From: Aurantimicrobium sp. MWH-Uga1
GTDB lineage: Bacteria; Actinomycetota; Actinomycetes; Actinomycetales; Microbacteriaceae
NCBI RefSeq assembly: GCF_003325955.1
Contig: NZ_CP030929.1
Span: forward strand, 558,001-622,000
Length of the DNA stretch: 64,000 bases
Direction: 5' to 3'
Position 1 is the first letter of the stretch. Every line of letters starts with the position of its first letter. The notes below the pieces were generated by a model. The model was not told the origin of the DNA. It searched no databases and worked only from the letters and a program-made list of their open reading frames with translations. A program made the position numbers and the translations under genes. Shown piece by piece: positions 20,787 to 28,749 of this stretch.

Positions 20787-21743
20787 TTACTTCTTCGCCA
20801 CGGGAATAGTTCCAGTTGTTGCTGCAAGATCTAAATCCATAACCACCTTGCCCTGACGCGATGTTTGGGCCAGCACGATTCCTGCTGTCACAATTAGTGC
20901 ACCAATGACCTGGATGAGAGAAAGCGCCTCTCCCAGCCAGAGCCACGCCACGATGAAGGCAAAGATCACCTCAGAGGACGCAATAATTCCTGCCGAGGTG
21001 GCCTTGAGCAAGCTCAATGCCTTAAAGGAGAGATAGAACGCCACGAAGGAACCCATGGTGATGGCCCATAAGAAGGGCACCCAGAGCGGAACATAGATGG
21101 CAGCGAGGGAGCCTGAGAGGGAAATCTGATGGGCAAAGACGGAGTAGTCCATGTTTTGCCAACCGCTAAAGAATGCCCAAAACAGCGAGGCAAACAACAT
21201 AGCCCAGAACGTCATTCCTAAGACGTTCATTCCCTTAAGGGCGTGCTCGCCGATGAGGAAGTAGACGGTGTACGCAGCGGCTGCGATGAGGGCAAAGATC
21301 ATGCCCAAGCCATCTACAGAGCTATTCCATACCTCGGCAACGACGGCCAGGCCTACAAGGACAAGAGCAATAGCTGCCCACAAACGGGCACGTACTTTTT
21401 CTTTGAAAACAAAACGTGCAATGACAGCTACTGCCAGAACTGCCAGGTATTCAAAAAGAAGAGCAATACCTACCGGAATACGCGCAATAGCGAGCGCATA
21501 GAACCACTGCAGCATCGCCACACCAAAGACACCTAATGCGGCCATTGTGAGTAGTTGCTTGAAGGTTATTTTGAAGGCACTGCGGTCGGTGAATAACAAC
21601 ACAATGCCGGCAATGATCATGGTTGCTGTGGCACGAAAGAACGTCATCTGCGCGGCAGTCACGCCTTCGGAAAGTACGAGTTTGACCACGCTTCCGTTCG
21701 AACCGAACAAGATCGCGGCCAGGAAGCCAATGATGTAACCCAT
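20787..21743 (-). CDS. EamA/DMT-family transporter
   Basis: A 318-aa inner-membrane protein with about ten hydrophobic helices arranged as two EamA repeats. The start MGYIIGFLAAILFGSNGSVV is typical, and FLIGEHALKG and a second-half KALSLLKATSAGIIASSEV resemble drug/metabolite exporters. The substrate is unknown. The reading frame stays open for another 309 codons upstream, but that region is antisense to msrA and ssb and is not family-like, so ATG 21743 is chosen. Only 21 bp separate this start codon from the divergent msrA start, and no Shine-Dalgarno is seen. Confidence 0.88.
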   Translation of the reverse strand: MGYIIGFLAAILFGSNGSVVKLVLSEGVTAAQMTFFRATATMIIAGIVLLFTDRSAFKITFKQLLTMAALGVFGVAMLQWFYALAIARIPVGIALLFEYLAVLAVAVIARFVFKEKVRARLWAAIALVLVGLAVVAEVWNSSVDGLGMIFALIAAAAYTVYFLIGEHALKGMNVLGMTFWAMLFASLFWAFFSGWQNMDYSVFAHQISLSGSLAAIYVPLWVPFLWAITMGSFVAFYLSFKALSLLKATSAGIIASSEVIFAFIVAWLWLGEALSLIQVIGALIVTAGIVLAQTSRQGKVVMDLDLAATTGTIPVAKK

Positions 21744-21752
21744 GTCAGTTAC

Positions 21753-21758
21753 TAATCT
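21753..21758 (+). promoter_or_regulatory. leaderless -10 box of msrA
   Basis: TAATCT lies exactly 6 nt before the msrA ATG, inside the 21-bp gap to the divergent transporter gene. Any -35 element must lie inside the transporter coding sequence. Confidence 0.45.
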
Positions 21759-21764
21759 AGAGGA

Positions 21765-22289
21765 ATGACAACTTTCGTAGTAGCTGGTGGATGCTTTTGG
21801 TGCTTGGATGCGGTGTACCGCACCCTCAACGGAGTGACCGATGTCATATCCGGTTATTCCGGTGGTACCACTGAAAACCCCAGCTATGAAGAAGTATGTA
21901 CGGGAACCACAGGTCACGCTGAAGTGGTGAAAGTTGTCTTTGACGAGAACGTCATTCCTGCCGAGGTCATCTTGGATGTGTTCTTCACCCTGCACGACCC
22001 ACGTCAACTCAACCGCCAGGGCAATGACATTGGCACGCAGTATCGGTCTGCCATGTTCTATGACGGCGAAGCACAAAAAGAACTCTTCCAAGCAGCTATT
22101 GATCGCGCTAACGAGTATTGGGGTGGGGGATTGGTGACCACTCTCGAGCCGCTGGGTGCTTTTTATGACGCTGAGGAATATCACCAAAACTTCTTTGCTA
22201 GAAACCCAGGCCAGGGATATTGCCTCGCGGTTGCTGTTCCTAAGGTAAACAAGGTTCGCGCGTCTTTCGCCAGCTATATCAAGGACTAG
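21765..22289 (+). CDS. msrA: peptide-methionine (S)-S-oxide reductase MsrA
   Basis: A 174-aa enzyme that reduces methionine-S-sulfoxide in proteins, using thioredoxin. The active-site GGCFWCLDAVY has nucleophilic Cys10. GYSGGTTENPSYEEVCTGTTGHAEVV and YDAEEYHQNFFARNPGQGYC (resolving Cys near 157) are family signatures. It is divergent from the EamA exporter and followed by ssb. No Shine-Dalgarno; probably leaderless. Confidence 0.97.
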   Translation: MTTFVVAGGCFWCLDAVYRTLNGVTDVISGYSGGTTENPSYEEVCTGTTGHAEVVKVVFDENVIPAEVILDVFFTLHDPRQLNRQGNDIGTQYRSAMFYDGEAQKELFQAAIDRANEYWGGGLVTTLEPLGAFYDAEEYHQNFFARNPGQGYCLAVAVPKVNKVRASFASYIKD

Positions 22290-22365
22290 TCCTCCACAGG
22301 GGTTAGATATTTGGTTCGTCCCCGAAAGTCGAAACACATTCGGTCTTGGCCTGCATATCGGCGCA

Positions 22366-22397
22366 TCCTTCCTACACGTGTTCACACTTAGGAAGGA
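22366..22397 (+). promoter_or_regulatory. hairpin that can sequester the ssb ribosome binding site
   Basis: TCCTTCCT (22366-22373) is a perfect complement of AGGAAGGA (22390-22397), which contains the ssb Shine-Dalgarno 7 nt before its ATG. The 16-nt loop holds CACGTG. In the RNA this hairpin would hide the ribosome binding site, and single-strand binding by the SSB product could open or stabilise it. The control idea is inference. Confidence 0.45.
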
Positions 22398-22404
22398 CGT
22401 CATC

Positions 22405-22878
22405 ATGACTGACACGATTACCCTCAGCGGATTGGTTGCCACCACTCCGCGCCATTTGACCACAAGCGAAGGTTTGGCCATTACAAGTTTTCGTCTAGCC
22501 TCGAGCCAGCGACGCTTTGACCGTGCATCCTCCCGCTGGGTAGATGGTGACACCAATTGGTACACCGTTTCAGCGTTTCGACAGCTTGCCGAAAACGCTG
22601 CAGTATCTGTTAATAAAGGAGACCGTGTCGTGGTCTCAGGCAAACTGCGCATTCGCGATTGGGAAAACACCGATCGTTCGGGAACAACCGTGGAAGTAGA
22701 AGCAGATGTCCTCGGGCACGACCTAACCTGGGGAATCTCCCACTACACCCGAAACTCCACTTCCTCCGATGTCACGACCATCACAGAAGATGACTGGGGT
22801 GGCCTGCCTGACCGTGACAATGACGAGGAGGACGAGCTACCTCTTGCAGCGAAAACTCGCAAAAAGGTTGCCGCCTAA
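22405..22878 (+). CDS. ssb: single-stranded DNA-binding protein (second, SsbB-like paralog)
   Basis: A 157-aa OB-fold protein (MTDTITLSGLVATTPRHL; WYTVSAFRQLAENAAVSVNKGDRVVVSGKLRIRDWE). The C-terminal tail is acidic (DRDNDEEDELPL) but ends in basic KTRKKVAA, not in the DDDIPF-type tip that recruits partner proteins. It therefore looks like the actinobacterial SsbB paralog, known to lie near ettA, rather than the replicative SSB encoded with rpsF. ATG 22405 follows AGGAAGGA. A terminator follows. Confidence 0.9.
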   Translation: MTDTITLSGLVATTPRHLTTSEGLAITSFRLASSQRRFDRASSRWVDGDTNWYTVSAFRQLAENAAVSVNKGDRVVVSGKLRIRDWENTDRSGTTVEVEADVLGHDLTWGISHYTRNSTSSDVTTITEDDWGGLPDRDNDEEDELPLAAKTRKKVAA

Positions 22879-22898
22879 CGCCTGTCTCAGCTGCTACT

Positions 22899-22932
22899 CA
22901 GAACGCCCCCTTTAGACTTGGGGGCGTTCTGT
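22899..22932 (+). terminator. terminator after ssb
   Basis: The stem CAGAACGCCCCC...GGGGGCGTTCTG is followed by TGTTG. It is a strong hairpin with a poor T-run. Confidence 0.65.
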
Positions 22933-22964
22933 GTTGCGCAGAAGAAGACCCGAGGACAATAACT

Positions 22965-23450
22965 GTGAAGAAAAGAAGCGTACCTGCTGTGCTGGTGCTC
23001 GCCGTAGCCAGCTCGCTCATCTTGAGCGGTTGTGCAGGTGGTGCCTCTGAATCTTCCTCATCTTCTCAACCCAGTTCTAGCCCAGTTGCTAGTGAAACGG
23101 CGAAGGCACAGAAAGCACCACAATTCCTGCCTGAAGGAAGTGCCAAAGACAACCTGTACTACTTCACATGGGTAATGGAACAGACACTTGCAGCAGACCC
23201 TGCAACTGAGGCCACCACAATGGCACAGAAGATTGCTGATTCAGGTTTTGGCGTCGCGGGAATTCAATTCACGCTCGATCGCACCGCTGTCGGTCTGGCC
23301 TCTGACTCCATGTTTATTGGTGTTCCTTTTGCGGGGGAGTGCTTAGTCGGCCAATTTGGACCCAAGATCTCAGGTGTGAAGACAGATGTTGAGCCTGCAC
23401 TAGCCTCGGGCGGCTGCTTACTGGGGACGGGAATTCAAACCCTGGGCTAA
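22965..23450 (+). CDS. lipoprotein of unknown function (DUF6993-like)
   Basis: A 161-aa predicted lipoprotein. It has a positively charged start MKKRSV, a hydrophobic core and the lipobox LSGC (Cys23), then a Ser/Ala/Gln-rich linker (about 24-50). A globular domain follows that contains FTWVMEQTLA and two conserved cysteines (GECLVGQF and GGCLLG), which may form a disulfide. The position between ssb and ettA matches a conserved actinobacterial neighbourhood. The family name is my recollection of a domain of unknown function and is not certain. Confidence 0.75.
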   Translation: MKKRSVPAVLVLAVASSLILSGCAGGASESSSSSQPSSSPVASETAKAQKAPQFLPEGSAKDNLYYFTWVMEQTLAADPATEATTMAQKIADSGFGVAGIQFTLDRTAVGLASDSMFIGVPFAGECLVGQFGPKISGVKTDVEPALASGGCLLGTGIQTLG

Positions 23451-23454
23451 CACC

Positions 23455-23460
23455 TAGAAT
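23455..23460 (+). promoter_or_regulatory. leaderless -10 box of ettA
   Basis: TAGAAT lies exactly 6 nt before the ettA ATG. There is no Shine-Dalgarno in the spacer TAAGCC. Confidence 0.5.
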
Positions 23461-23466
23461 TAAGCC

Positions 23467-25149
23467 ATGGCTGAGTTCATTTATTCCATGGTTCGTGCGC
23501 GCAAAGCGGTGGGCGACAAGCTCATTCTTGATGACGTCACAATGTCATTCTTTCCCGGCGCAAAGATTGGAGTCGTTGGTCCCAACGGTGCTGGTAAGTC
23601 AACGATTCTGAAAATCATGGCAGGGCTTGACACCCCTTCCAACGGTGAAGCCAAGCTCAGCCCCGGTTACTCGGTCGGCATCCTCATGCAGGAGCCTGAA
23701 CTTGATGAAAACAAGACTGTTCTTGAAAACGTCCAGGAGGGCGTTGGTGAGATCATGGGCAAGATTAACCGCTTCAATGAAATTTCTGCCGCCATGGGTG
23801 AGCCCGACGCGGACTTTGACACCCTGCTTGCTGAGATGGGCACACTGCAGGAAGAAATCGACGCTGCCAACGGGTGGGACCTGGACTCCCAGTTGGAGCA
23901 GGCCATGGATGCTCTACGTTGCCCACCCGGTGACTGGCCAGTAGACAAGCTCTCCGGTGGTGAGAAGCGTCGTGTAGCGCTGTGTAAGCTCCTGTTGCAA
24001 AAGCCAGACCTTTTGCTGCTCGATGAGCCCACCAACCACCTCGATGCTGAGTCTGTGCTCTGGCTCGAACAGCACTTGGCTAAGTACCCCGGTGCTGTTC
24101 TCGCCGTCACCCACGACCGTTACTTCCTTGACCACGTTGCTGAGTGGATTGCGGAAGTCGACCGCGGGCACCTCTACCCCTACGAGGGCAACTACTCCAC
24201 CTACCTCGAGAAGAAGCGTGAACGTCTAGAGGTTCAGGGAAAGAAGGACGCAAAACTTGCTCGTCGTCTCTCGGAAGAACTTGACTGGGTTCGCTCGAAT
24301 GCCAAGGGACGTCAAGCTAAGTCCAAGGCACGTCTGGCTCGCTATGAAGAAATGGCTGCCGAGGCTGAGAAGACTCGCAAGTTGGACTTTGAAGAAATCG
24401 TTATTCCTGCAGGTCCGCGTCTAGGACAAGTTGTTCTCGAGGTCAAAGACCTTAAGAAGGGCTTTGGAGATCGCACCCTTATTGATGGATTGTCCTTCTC
24501 CTTGCCTCGCAATGGCATTGTTGGAATTATCGGCCCCAACGGCGCTGGCAAGTCCACCCTCTTCAAGACCATTGTTGGTCTTGAAGAGCCAGACGGTGGT
24601 GAAGTCAAGATTGGTGAAACAGTCAAGATCTCCTATGTTGACCAGAGCCGCGGCGGCATTGACCCTGACAAAAACCTTTGGGAAGTTGTCTCTGACGGAC
24701 TGGACTTTATTCAGGTTGGAAACGTGGAAATCCCTAGCCGTGCGTATGTCTCCACTTTCGGTTTCAAGGGTCCAGACCAGCAGAAAAAGGCTGGTGTTCT
24801 TTCCGGTGGTGAGCGTAACCGCCTGAACCTGGCGTTGACCCTCAAACAGGGTGGAAACTTGTTGCTTCTGGATGAGCCCACCAACGACTTGGACGTGGAA
24901 ACTCTCGGAAGCCTCGAAAATGCTTTGCTTGAATTCCCCGGCTGTGCTGTGGTCATCACTCACGACCGGTGGTTCCTCGACCGCATTGCCACACACATTT
25001 TGGCTTACGAAGGCACCGACGAGAACCCCAGCTACTGGCACTGGTTCGAGGGGAACTTCGAATCCTACGAAGCTAACAAGATTGAGCGTCTCGGCCCGGA
25101 TGCTGCCAAGCCTCATAGCAGCACCTACCGCAAGCTCACACGCGACTAG
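23467..25149 (+). CDS. ettA: energy-dependent translational throttle protein EttA (ABC-F)
   Basis: A 560-aa ABC-F ATPase that binds the ribosomal E site and gates entry into elongation according to ATP/ADP. Two ABC domains are visible: GPNGAGKST near residue 39 with LSGGEKRRVALC and LLLLDEPTNHLDAES, and GPNGAGKST near 358 with LSGGERNRLNLAL and LLLLDEPTNDLDVET. The interdomain linker (about 245-320) is rich in Arg/Lys (LDWVRSNAKGRQAKSKARLARYEEM). It lacks membrane segments. A thioesterase gene follows at 9 bp. Confidence 0.97.
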   Translation: MAEFIYSMVRARKAVGDKLILDDVTMSFFPGAKIGVVGPNGAGKSTILKIMAGLDTPSNGEAKLSPGYSVGILMQEPELDENKTVLENVQEGVGEIMGKINRFNEISAAMGEPDADFDTLLAEMGTLQEEIDAANGWDLDSQLEQAMDALRCPPGDWPVDKLSGGEKRRVALCKLLLQKPDLLLLDEPTNHLDAESVLWLEQHLAKYPGAVLAVTHDRYFLDHVAEWIAEVDRGHLYPYEGNYSTYLEKKRERLEVQGKKDAKLARRLSEELDWVRSNAKGRQAKSKARLARYEEMAAEAEKTRKLDFEEIVIPAGPRLGQVVLEVKDLKKGFGDRTLIDGLSFSLPRNGIVGIIGPNGAGKSTLFKTIVGLEEPDGGEVKIGETVKISYVDQSRGGIDPDKNLWEVVSDGLDFIQVGNVEIPSRAYVSTFGFKGPDQQKKAGVLSGGERNRLNLALTLKQGGNLLLLDEPTNDLDVETLGSLENALLEFPGCAVVITHDRWFLDRIATHILAYEGTDENPSYWHWFEGNFESYEANKIERLGPDAAKPHSSTYRKLTRD

Positions 25150-25158
25150 GACTTCACT

Positions 25159-25647
25159 ATGCGTTTACACATCCCCACCAACATCCGCTGGTCTGACCTG
25201 GATGCCTACGGGCATGTGAACAACGCAGCCATGTTCGGTTTGCTCGAAGAAGCTCGTATTCATGCTTTTTGGGCGGGGGATTCTGGTCACGGAAATGACC
25301 ACATGGCTACCCGAATTCTTGAGGGTGGCCCGGACGCCGATACTTTCACCCTCATTGCACACCAGGAAATTGAATATTTAGCTCCCATTCATTACATGCG
25401 TGAACCATTGGATTTACAGATGTGGTTAGGACATGTCGGCGGGGCAAGCTTGGAAGTCTGTTACGAAATCTATTCCCCGCTACAAACTGCCACAGCAGAG
25501 AATCCACAGCAGCTTTTTGCGCGTGCAACGACAACCATCGTCTTGGTAGATGCGAAAACATCTAAACCTCGTCGCATGACGGACGAAGAGCGTGAAGCTA
25601 TTGCTCCCTACGTGGAGGATGGCATCCAGTTCAAGCGTCGAAGCTAG
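25159..25647 (+). CDS. acyl-CoA thioesterase, 4HBT (YbgC-like) hot-dog fold
   Basis: A 162-aa protein with the hot-dog signature RWSDLDAYGHVNNAAMFGLLEEAR, where the Asp after the tryptophan-serine is the catalytic residue of the YbgC/4HBT group. The end carries RRMTDEEREAIAPY. It is encoded 9 bp after ettA and is probably co-transcribed. The substrate, likely a short or medium acyl-CoA, is not determined. Confidence 0.9.
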   Translation: MRLHIPTNIRWSDLDAYGHVNNAAMFGLLEEARIHAFWAGDSGHGNDHMATRILEGGPDADTFTLIAHQEIEYLAPIHYMREPLDLQMWLGHVGGASLEVCYEIYSPLQTATAENPQQLFARATTTIVLVDAKTSKPRRMTDEEREAIAPYVEDGIQFKRRS

Positions 25648-25663
25648 AAAAGGTAACCAATAA

Positions 25664-26101
25664 CTATGCGGTGTAGATCACGCCGTCTTTGACTTCAATC
25701 GCATAGCTAGGCAGAGGCGAATTTGCTGGGCCGCTCATCGGATCGCCGTTGACCGGATTGAAGGTTGCCTCATGGCAGTCGCACTTGATAATTTTCTCGC
25801 GGCAGCCCACGACACAGCCTTCATGCGTGCAGATGGCGCTGAAAGCGTGAAATTCATCTGCGACAGGTTGCGTGACGACAAGCTTGGTTCCCTCGACTTC
25901 GAAGTTGCGTCCTGCACCGACGGGAACATCGGATGTGGGTCCGATTTCAAGCCCCTGTGGGAGCATTCCGCTCCCACCAGCACTAGCGCTGACAGCATTG
26001 GAGCACCCCGTCAGGGCAACGGCAACACCGGCAGCACCAATTGCACCCAGGCCGAGTACTTCACGGCGGGAAAGCTTGGGAGTGAGATTACGTGCAGCCA
26101 T
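25664..26101 (-). CDS. Tat-exported Rieske [2Fe-2S] lipoprotein
   Basis: A 145-aa redox protein. The N-terminus has a twin-arginine motif (SRREVLGLG, about residues 11-19), a hydrophobic core and a lipobox LTGC, so it should be exported folded by Tat and lipid-anchored. The Rieske cluster ligands are CTHEGC and CDCHEATFNP. It ends SYAIEVKDGVIYTA. ATG 26101 overlaps the tesB stop (TAATG). It is much shorter than QcrA of the cytochrome bc complex, so it is a stand-alone electron carrier with unknown partner. Confidence 0.9.
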   Translation of the reverse strand: MAARNLTPKLSRREVLGLGAIGAAGVAVALTGCSNAVSASAGGSGMLPQGLEIGPTSDVPVGAGRNFEVEGTKLVVTQPVADEFHAFSAICTHEGCVVGCREKIIKCDCHEATFNPVNGDPMSGPANSPLPSYAIEVKDGVIYTA

Positions 26102-26991
26102 TATGTGTCCAATCCAGGAACGCGAACCATGCCCTCTTGGGCAACGGAAGCAAGAAGTATTCCATCTCGAGAATAGATACGCCCCAAGGATAAACCACGA
26201 CCCCCTTGTGCACTGGGAGATTCTTGAACGTACAGCATCCATTCATCGACACGTCCAAACCGATGGAACCACATGGCGTGATCCAGGCTCGCTGCTTTCA
26301 GGCCGGGTGTGGCCCAGGGGATTCCGTGGCGGCGATAAATCGGTTCAAGGATTGTGTAGTCGCTGACATAGGCCAATGCGGCACGGTGAAGCATGGGGTC
26401 ATTAGGGAGTGCGGACAGTGATTTCATCCACACTGCTTGGTGAGCGACTTGTTTCCCCTCAACACTCATATAAATCGGAGATTCACAGTGGCGAAGATCG
26501 AAGGGGCGCTGAGTGGCCCAATACTGTGCCACAGGATGGTCAATGGGACCTAAGAGTTCACCGGCGGTGGGCAAGCTTTCAGGTTCGGGAAGTCCTGTGG
26601 GCATGTCCATTTGATGATTCACTCCTGGATCTTCGTCTTGGAAGGAGGCAATCATCGAAAAGATGGGGAGCCCTTCTTGATAGGCCTGGGTTCGACGGGT
26701 TGAAAAAGAGCGCCCATCGTGAATGCGGTCAACAGAGAAGGTAATTGGTTTAGTGATATCTCCAGCACGCAAAAAGTAACCGTGCAAAGAATGAACCGGA
26801 CGATCTGTCGGAATAGTTAACGAAGCTGCGGTGAGTGATTGAGCCAGAACCTGGCCGCCATAAACGCGACCATGTGGCATGAACTGGTTGGGAGCAGAGA
26901 ACACATCTTCCCCATTGACACTGGGCTCCGGGGTGAGGTGAAGAGTCTCGAGCAATGCTTCGATGTTTTCGTGCATATGTTCTGGCTGCAT
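26101..26991 (-). CDS. tesB: acyl-CoA thioesterase II
   Basis: A 296-aa double hot-dog thioesterase that hydrolyses medium- and long-chain acyl-CoA. It shows RVYGGQVLAQSL and VHSLHGYFLRAGD in the first half. The TesB catalytic region SLDHAMWFHRF and the Gln in SAQGGRGLSLGRIYSRDG lie in the second half. The start ATG 26991 is preferred, with ATG 26976 an alternative. The stop overlaps the Rieske gene start by 1 bp, so the two are translationally coupled. Confidence 0.94.
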   Translation of the reverse strand: MQPEHMHENIEALLETLHLTPEPSVNGEDVFSAPNQFMPHGRVYGGQVLAQSLTAASLTIPTDRPVHSLHGYFLRAGDITKPITFSVDRIHDGRSFSTRRTQAYQEGLPIFSMIASFQDEDPGVNHQMDMPTGLPEPESLPTAGELLGPIDHPVAQYWATQRPFDLRHCESPIYMSVEGKQVAHQAVWMKSLSALPNDPMLHRAALAYVSDYTILEPIYRRHGIPWATPGLKAASLDHAMWFHRFGRVDEWMLYVQESPSAQGGRGLSLGRIYSRDGILLASVAQEGMVRVPGLDT

Positions 26992-27043
26992 ATCGTCCCC
27001 AGTGAGGTGAAGAAGTGATTCATTCGCTAGTTTAGGTTGCGAG

Positions 27044-27673
27044 ATGACGAATACGGTGACCCTGGCTAGCGAATATGACGCTGCTGATCTGAAGACCTAT
27101 CTAGAACGCGCGGATCGACTGGGATGTGAACATGTCTGGCTAGTTGGCGCCGGTGGCGCTCTCGCTGCTTATGTCGCAGTGCTCACACCGCAAGGTCTGC
27201 TCGATGTTGCTCCCACCGTTTTGGGCTTAAGGATCTTCGAAAGAGTGGAAACAAGCCAGCTGGACACGGTTGTTCACGTCCGTGCCATGCTTGATCGTTT
27301 AGCTCGCGACGAACTCGCCATTGCACTTCCGGTCGGGCAAGCAGGTATCGCCTGGACAGGAGTTGCACCACCACGGTCTAATTGGGCTCCAGTGGGACGT
27401 TTGAGTGAGATTGAACTTCAACTCACGGCCAAAGCTGGAATCGAAGAAGTTGCGAAAGCCAATGGCTTAGGTACAAACATCGTCACGGCTGTCCGCGAAG
27501 AGGTATGGCGCAGACCGCTCAATGTTCTTGGTTCTGAAGGGCTTACTGTTCCCGCTGGTGTTGCCTTTGCGGCCTTTGGGCTTGGTTTTCTCGGCACAGT
27601 AGAAGCACATGTCACGAGCTCTGCTGCATGGAAGCGTATTTCGACCCAACGCGGCCACATACTGGTGAAGTAG
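27044..27673 (+). CDS. conserved hypothetical protein
   Basis: A 209-aa protein divergent from tesB. It has no membrane segments or signal peptide. The N-terminal half looks like an alpha/beta domain (HVWLVGAGGALAAYVAVLTP), followed by GVAPPRSNWAPVG and VREEVWRRPLNV. I do not recognise a named family; its look and position suggest a protein restricted to Actinobacteria. It converges on the globin gene with no terminator seen between them. Confidence 0.75.
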   Translation: MTNTVTLASEYDAADLKTYLERADRLGCEHVWLVGAGGALAAYVAVLTPQGLLDVAPTVLGLRIFERVETSQLDTVVHVRAMLDRLARDELAIALPVGQAGIAWTGVAPPRSNWAPVGRLSEIELQLTAKAGIEEVAKANGLGTNIVTAVREEVWRRPLNVLGSEGLTVPAGVAFAAFGLGFLGTVEAHVTSSAAWKRISTQRGHILVK

Positions 27674-28063
27674 TTAATCCTCAAACGTATTCGTCATCGC
27701 ATAGGCGGCGCGTTCGAGATACTCCAAGAGTGTTTCTCTTTGCAGTGGTGGAAGGTTCAGTTTGTCCACGGCATGTTCCATATGACCTAGCCAACGATCT
27801 CTGGCGTCAGGGTTGATTTTGTAGGGCATGTGGCGCATCCGTAGCCGTGGGTGTCCCCGGGTGTCACTATAGGTCGTGGGGCCGCCCCAGTACTGTTCCA
27901 GAAAAAGTTTGAGGCGCTCTTCAGCAGGTCCCAGATCCTCTTCGGGATACATGGGCTTGAGAACGGGGTCTTTGGCTACGCCTTTGTAAAACTCATGTGC
28001 CAGTTTGGCAAACACAGCTTCGCCACCAACCTCCTCATAGAAGGAGAGAAGTTCCTCGCTCAT
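27674..28063 (-). CDS. glbO: truncated hemoglobin, group II (TrHbO)
   Basis: A 129-aa globin that binds heme and oxygen. It contains SFYEEVGGEAVFAKLAHEFYKGVAKDPVLKPMYP (B10 Tyr region), WGGPTTYSDTRGHPRLRMRHMPYKI (proximal His F8 in the HPRLRMRH segment) and RWLGHMEHAV with the group II Trp at G8. Length is typical of TrHbO. It is the last gene of pepN-mscS-glbO and overlaps the mscS stop by 1 bp (TAATG). Confidence 0.96.
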   Translation of the reverse strand: MSEELLSFYEEVGGEAVFAKLAHEFYKGVAKDPVLKPMYPEEDLGPAEERLKLFLEQYWGGPTTYSDTRGHPRLRMRHMPYKINPDARDRWLGHMEHAVDKLNLPPLQRETLLEYLERAAYAMTNTFED

Positions 28064-28749
28064 TACTCAGAAGCCTGAATTGCTGAGATGTCGCGAGTGG
28101 TCTTCTTGACTGGCGCTTTCTTTGCAGCTGGTTTTTTGGCGGGCTTCACAAACGCAGCAATAGGCTCGGCAGACTGGCCATAGGTCATGTTGCCCACTCG
28201 AGTAATCTCACCGTTGCGCACAAACCAGATGGTTCCGTCATCACCTTTGATAGTGGTGATGCGCACACCTACAGATTCAACGACCCCCACGGCCAAACCG
28301 ACATCGACGCGGTCTCCCACGCCCAACTGATCTTCAAAGACCATGAACATTCCATTGAGCACATCTTTGACAATGTTCTGGGCACCGAAACCTAGGGCAG
28401 CTGCACCAATACCGGCAGACGCCACAATCGCTGTGACGGAGACCCCCAGCTCTTGAAGAACAACAATGGCTGCAACAGCAATAACCATCCAGGAAATGGA
28501 ATTGCTAAAGACGGTTCCCATGGTTTGGGTGCGCTGAACCTGGCGCAAAGCGGAAATGTTTGCTGGGACACCAGCAAGTTGGTGCTTTTGGTTCTTGTTA
28601 TGGGCATCAGAGACCATGCGGCGAATGACTCTGCGGCTCAGTGCCAACAATGTCCAGCGAATAATCGCTGCGGTGATGATCGTTATAGCGATGTTGATTG
28701 GGATTGAAGCCGAGTTATAGATGGCATCCAAGGTTTCTGAGAGGTTCAT
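28063..28749 (-). CDS. small-conductance mechanosensitive channel (MscS family)
   Basis: A 228-aa membrane protein with an N-terminal helix, a second pair of helices (about 84-105) and the pore-lining helix VSVTAIVASAGIGAAALGFGAQNIVKDVLNGMF, typical of MscS TM3. A beta domain follows (EDQLGVGDRVDVG...VVESVGVRITTIKGDDGTIWFVRNGEI). It is shorter than E. coli MscS: the lower alpha/beta cage is replaced by a Lys/Ala/Pro-rich tail. It releases solutes on osmotic down-shock. It overlaps pepN by 4 bp. Confidence 0.93.
   Translation of the reverse strand: MNLSETLDAIYNSASIPINIAITIITAAIIRWTLLALSRRVIRRMVSDAHNKNQKHQLAGVPANISALRQVQRTQTMGTVFSNSISWMVIAVAAIVVLQELGVSVTAIVASAGIGAAALGFGAQNIVKDVLNGMFMVFEDQLGVGDRVDVGLAVGVVESVGVRITTIKGDDGTIWFVRNGEITRVGNMTYGQSAEPIAAFVKPAKKPAAKKAPVKKTTRDISAIQASE

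Noticed and set aside
21744..22670. A 309-codon minus-strand extension of the EamA transporter frame
   Set aside because: It is antisense to msrA and ssb, contains no family motif and precedes a normal EamA N-terminus at 21743.
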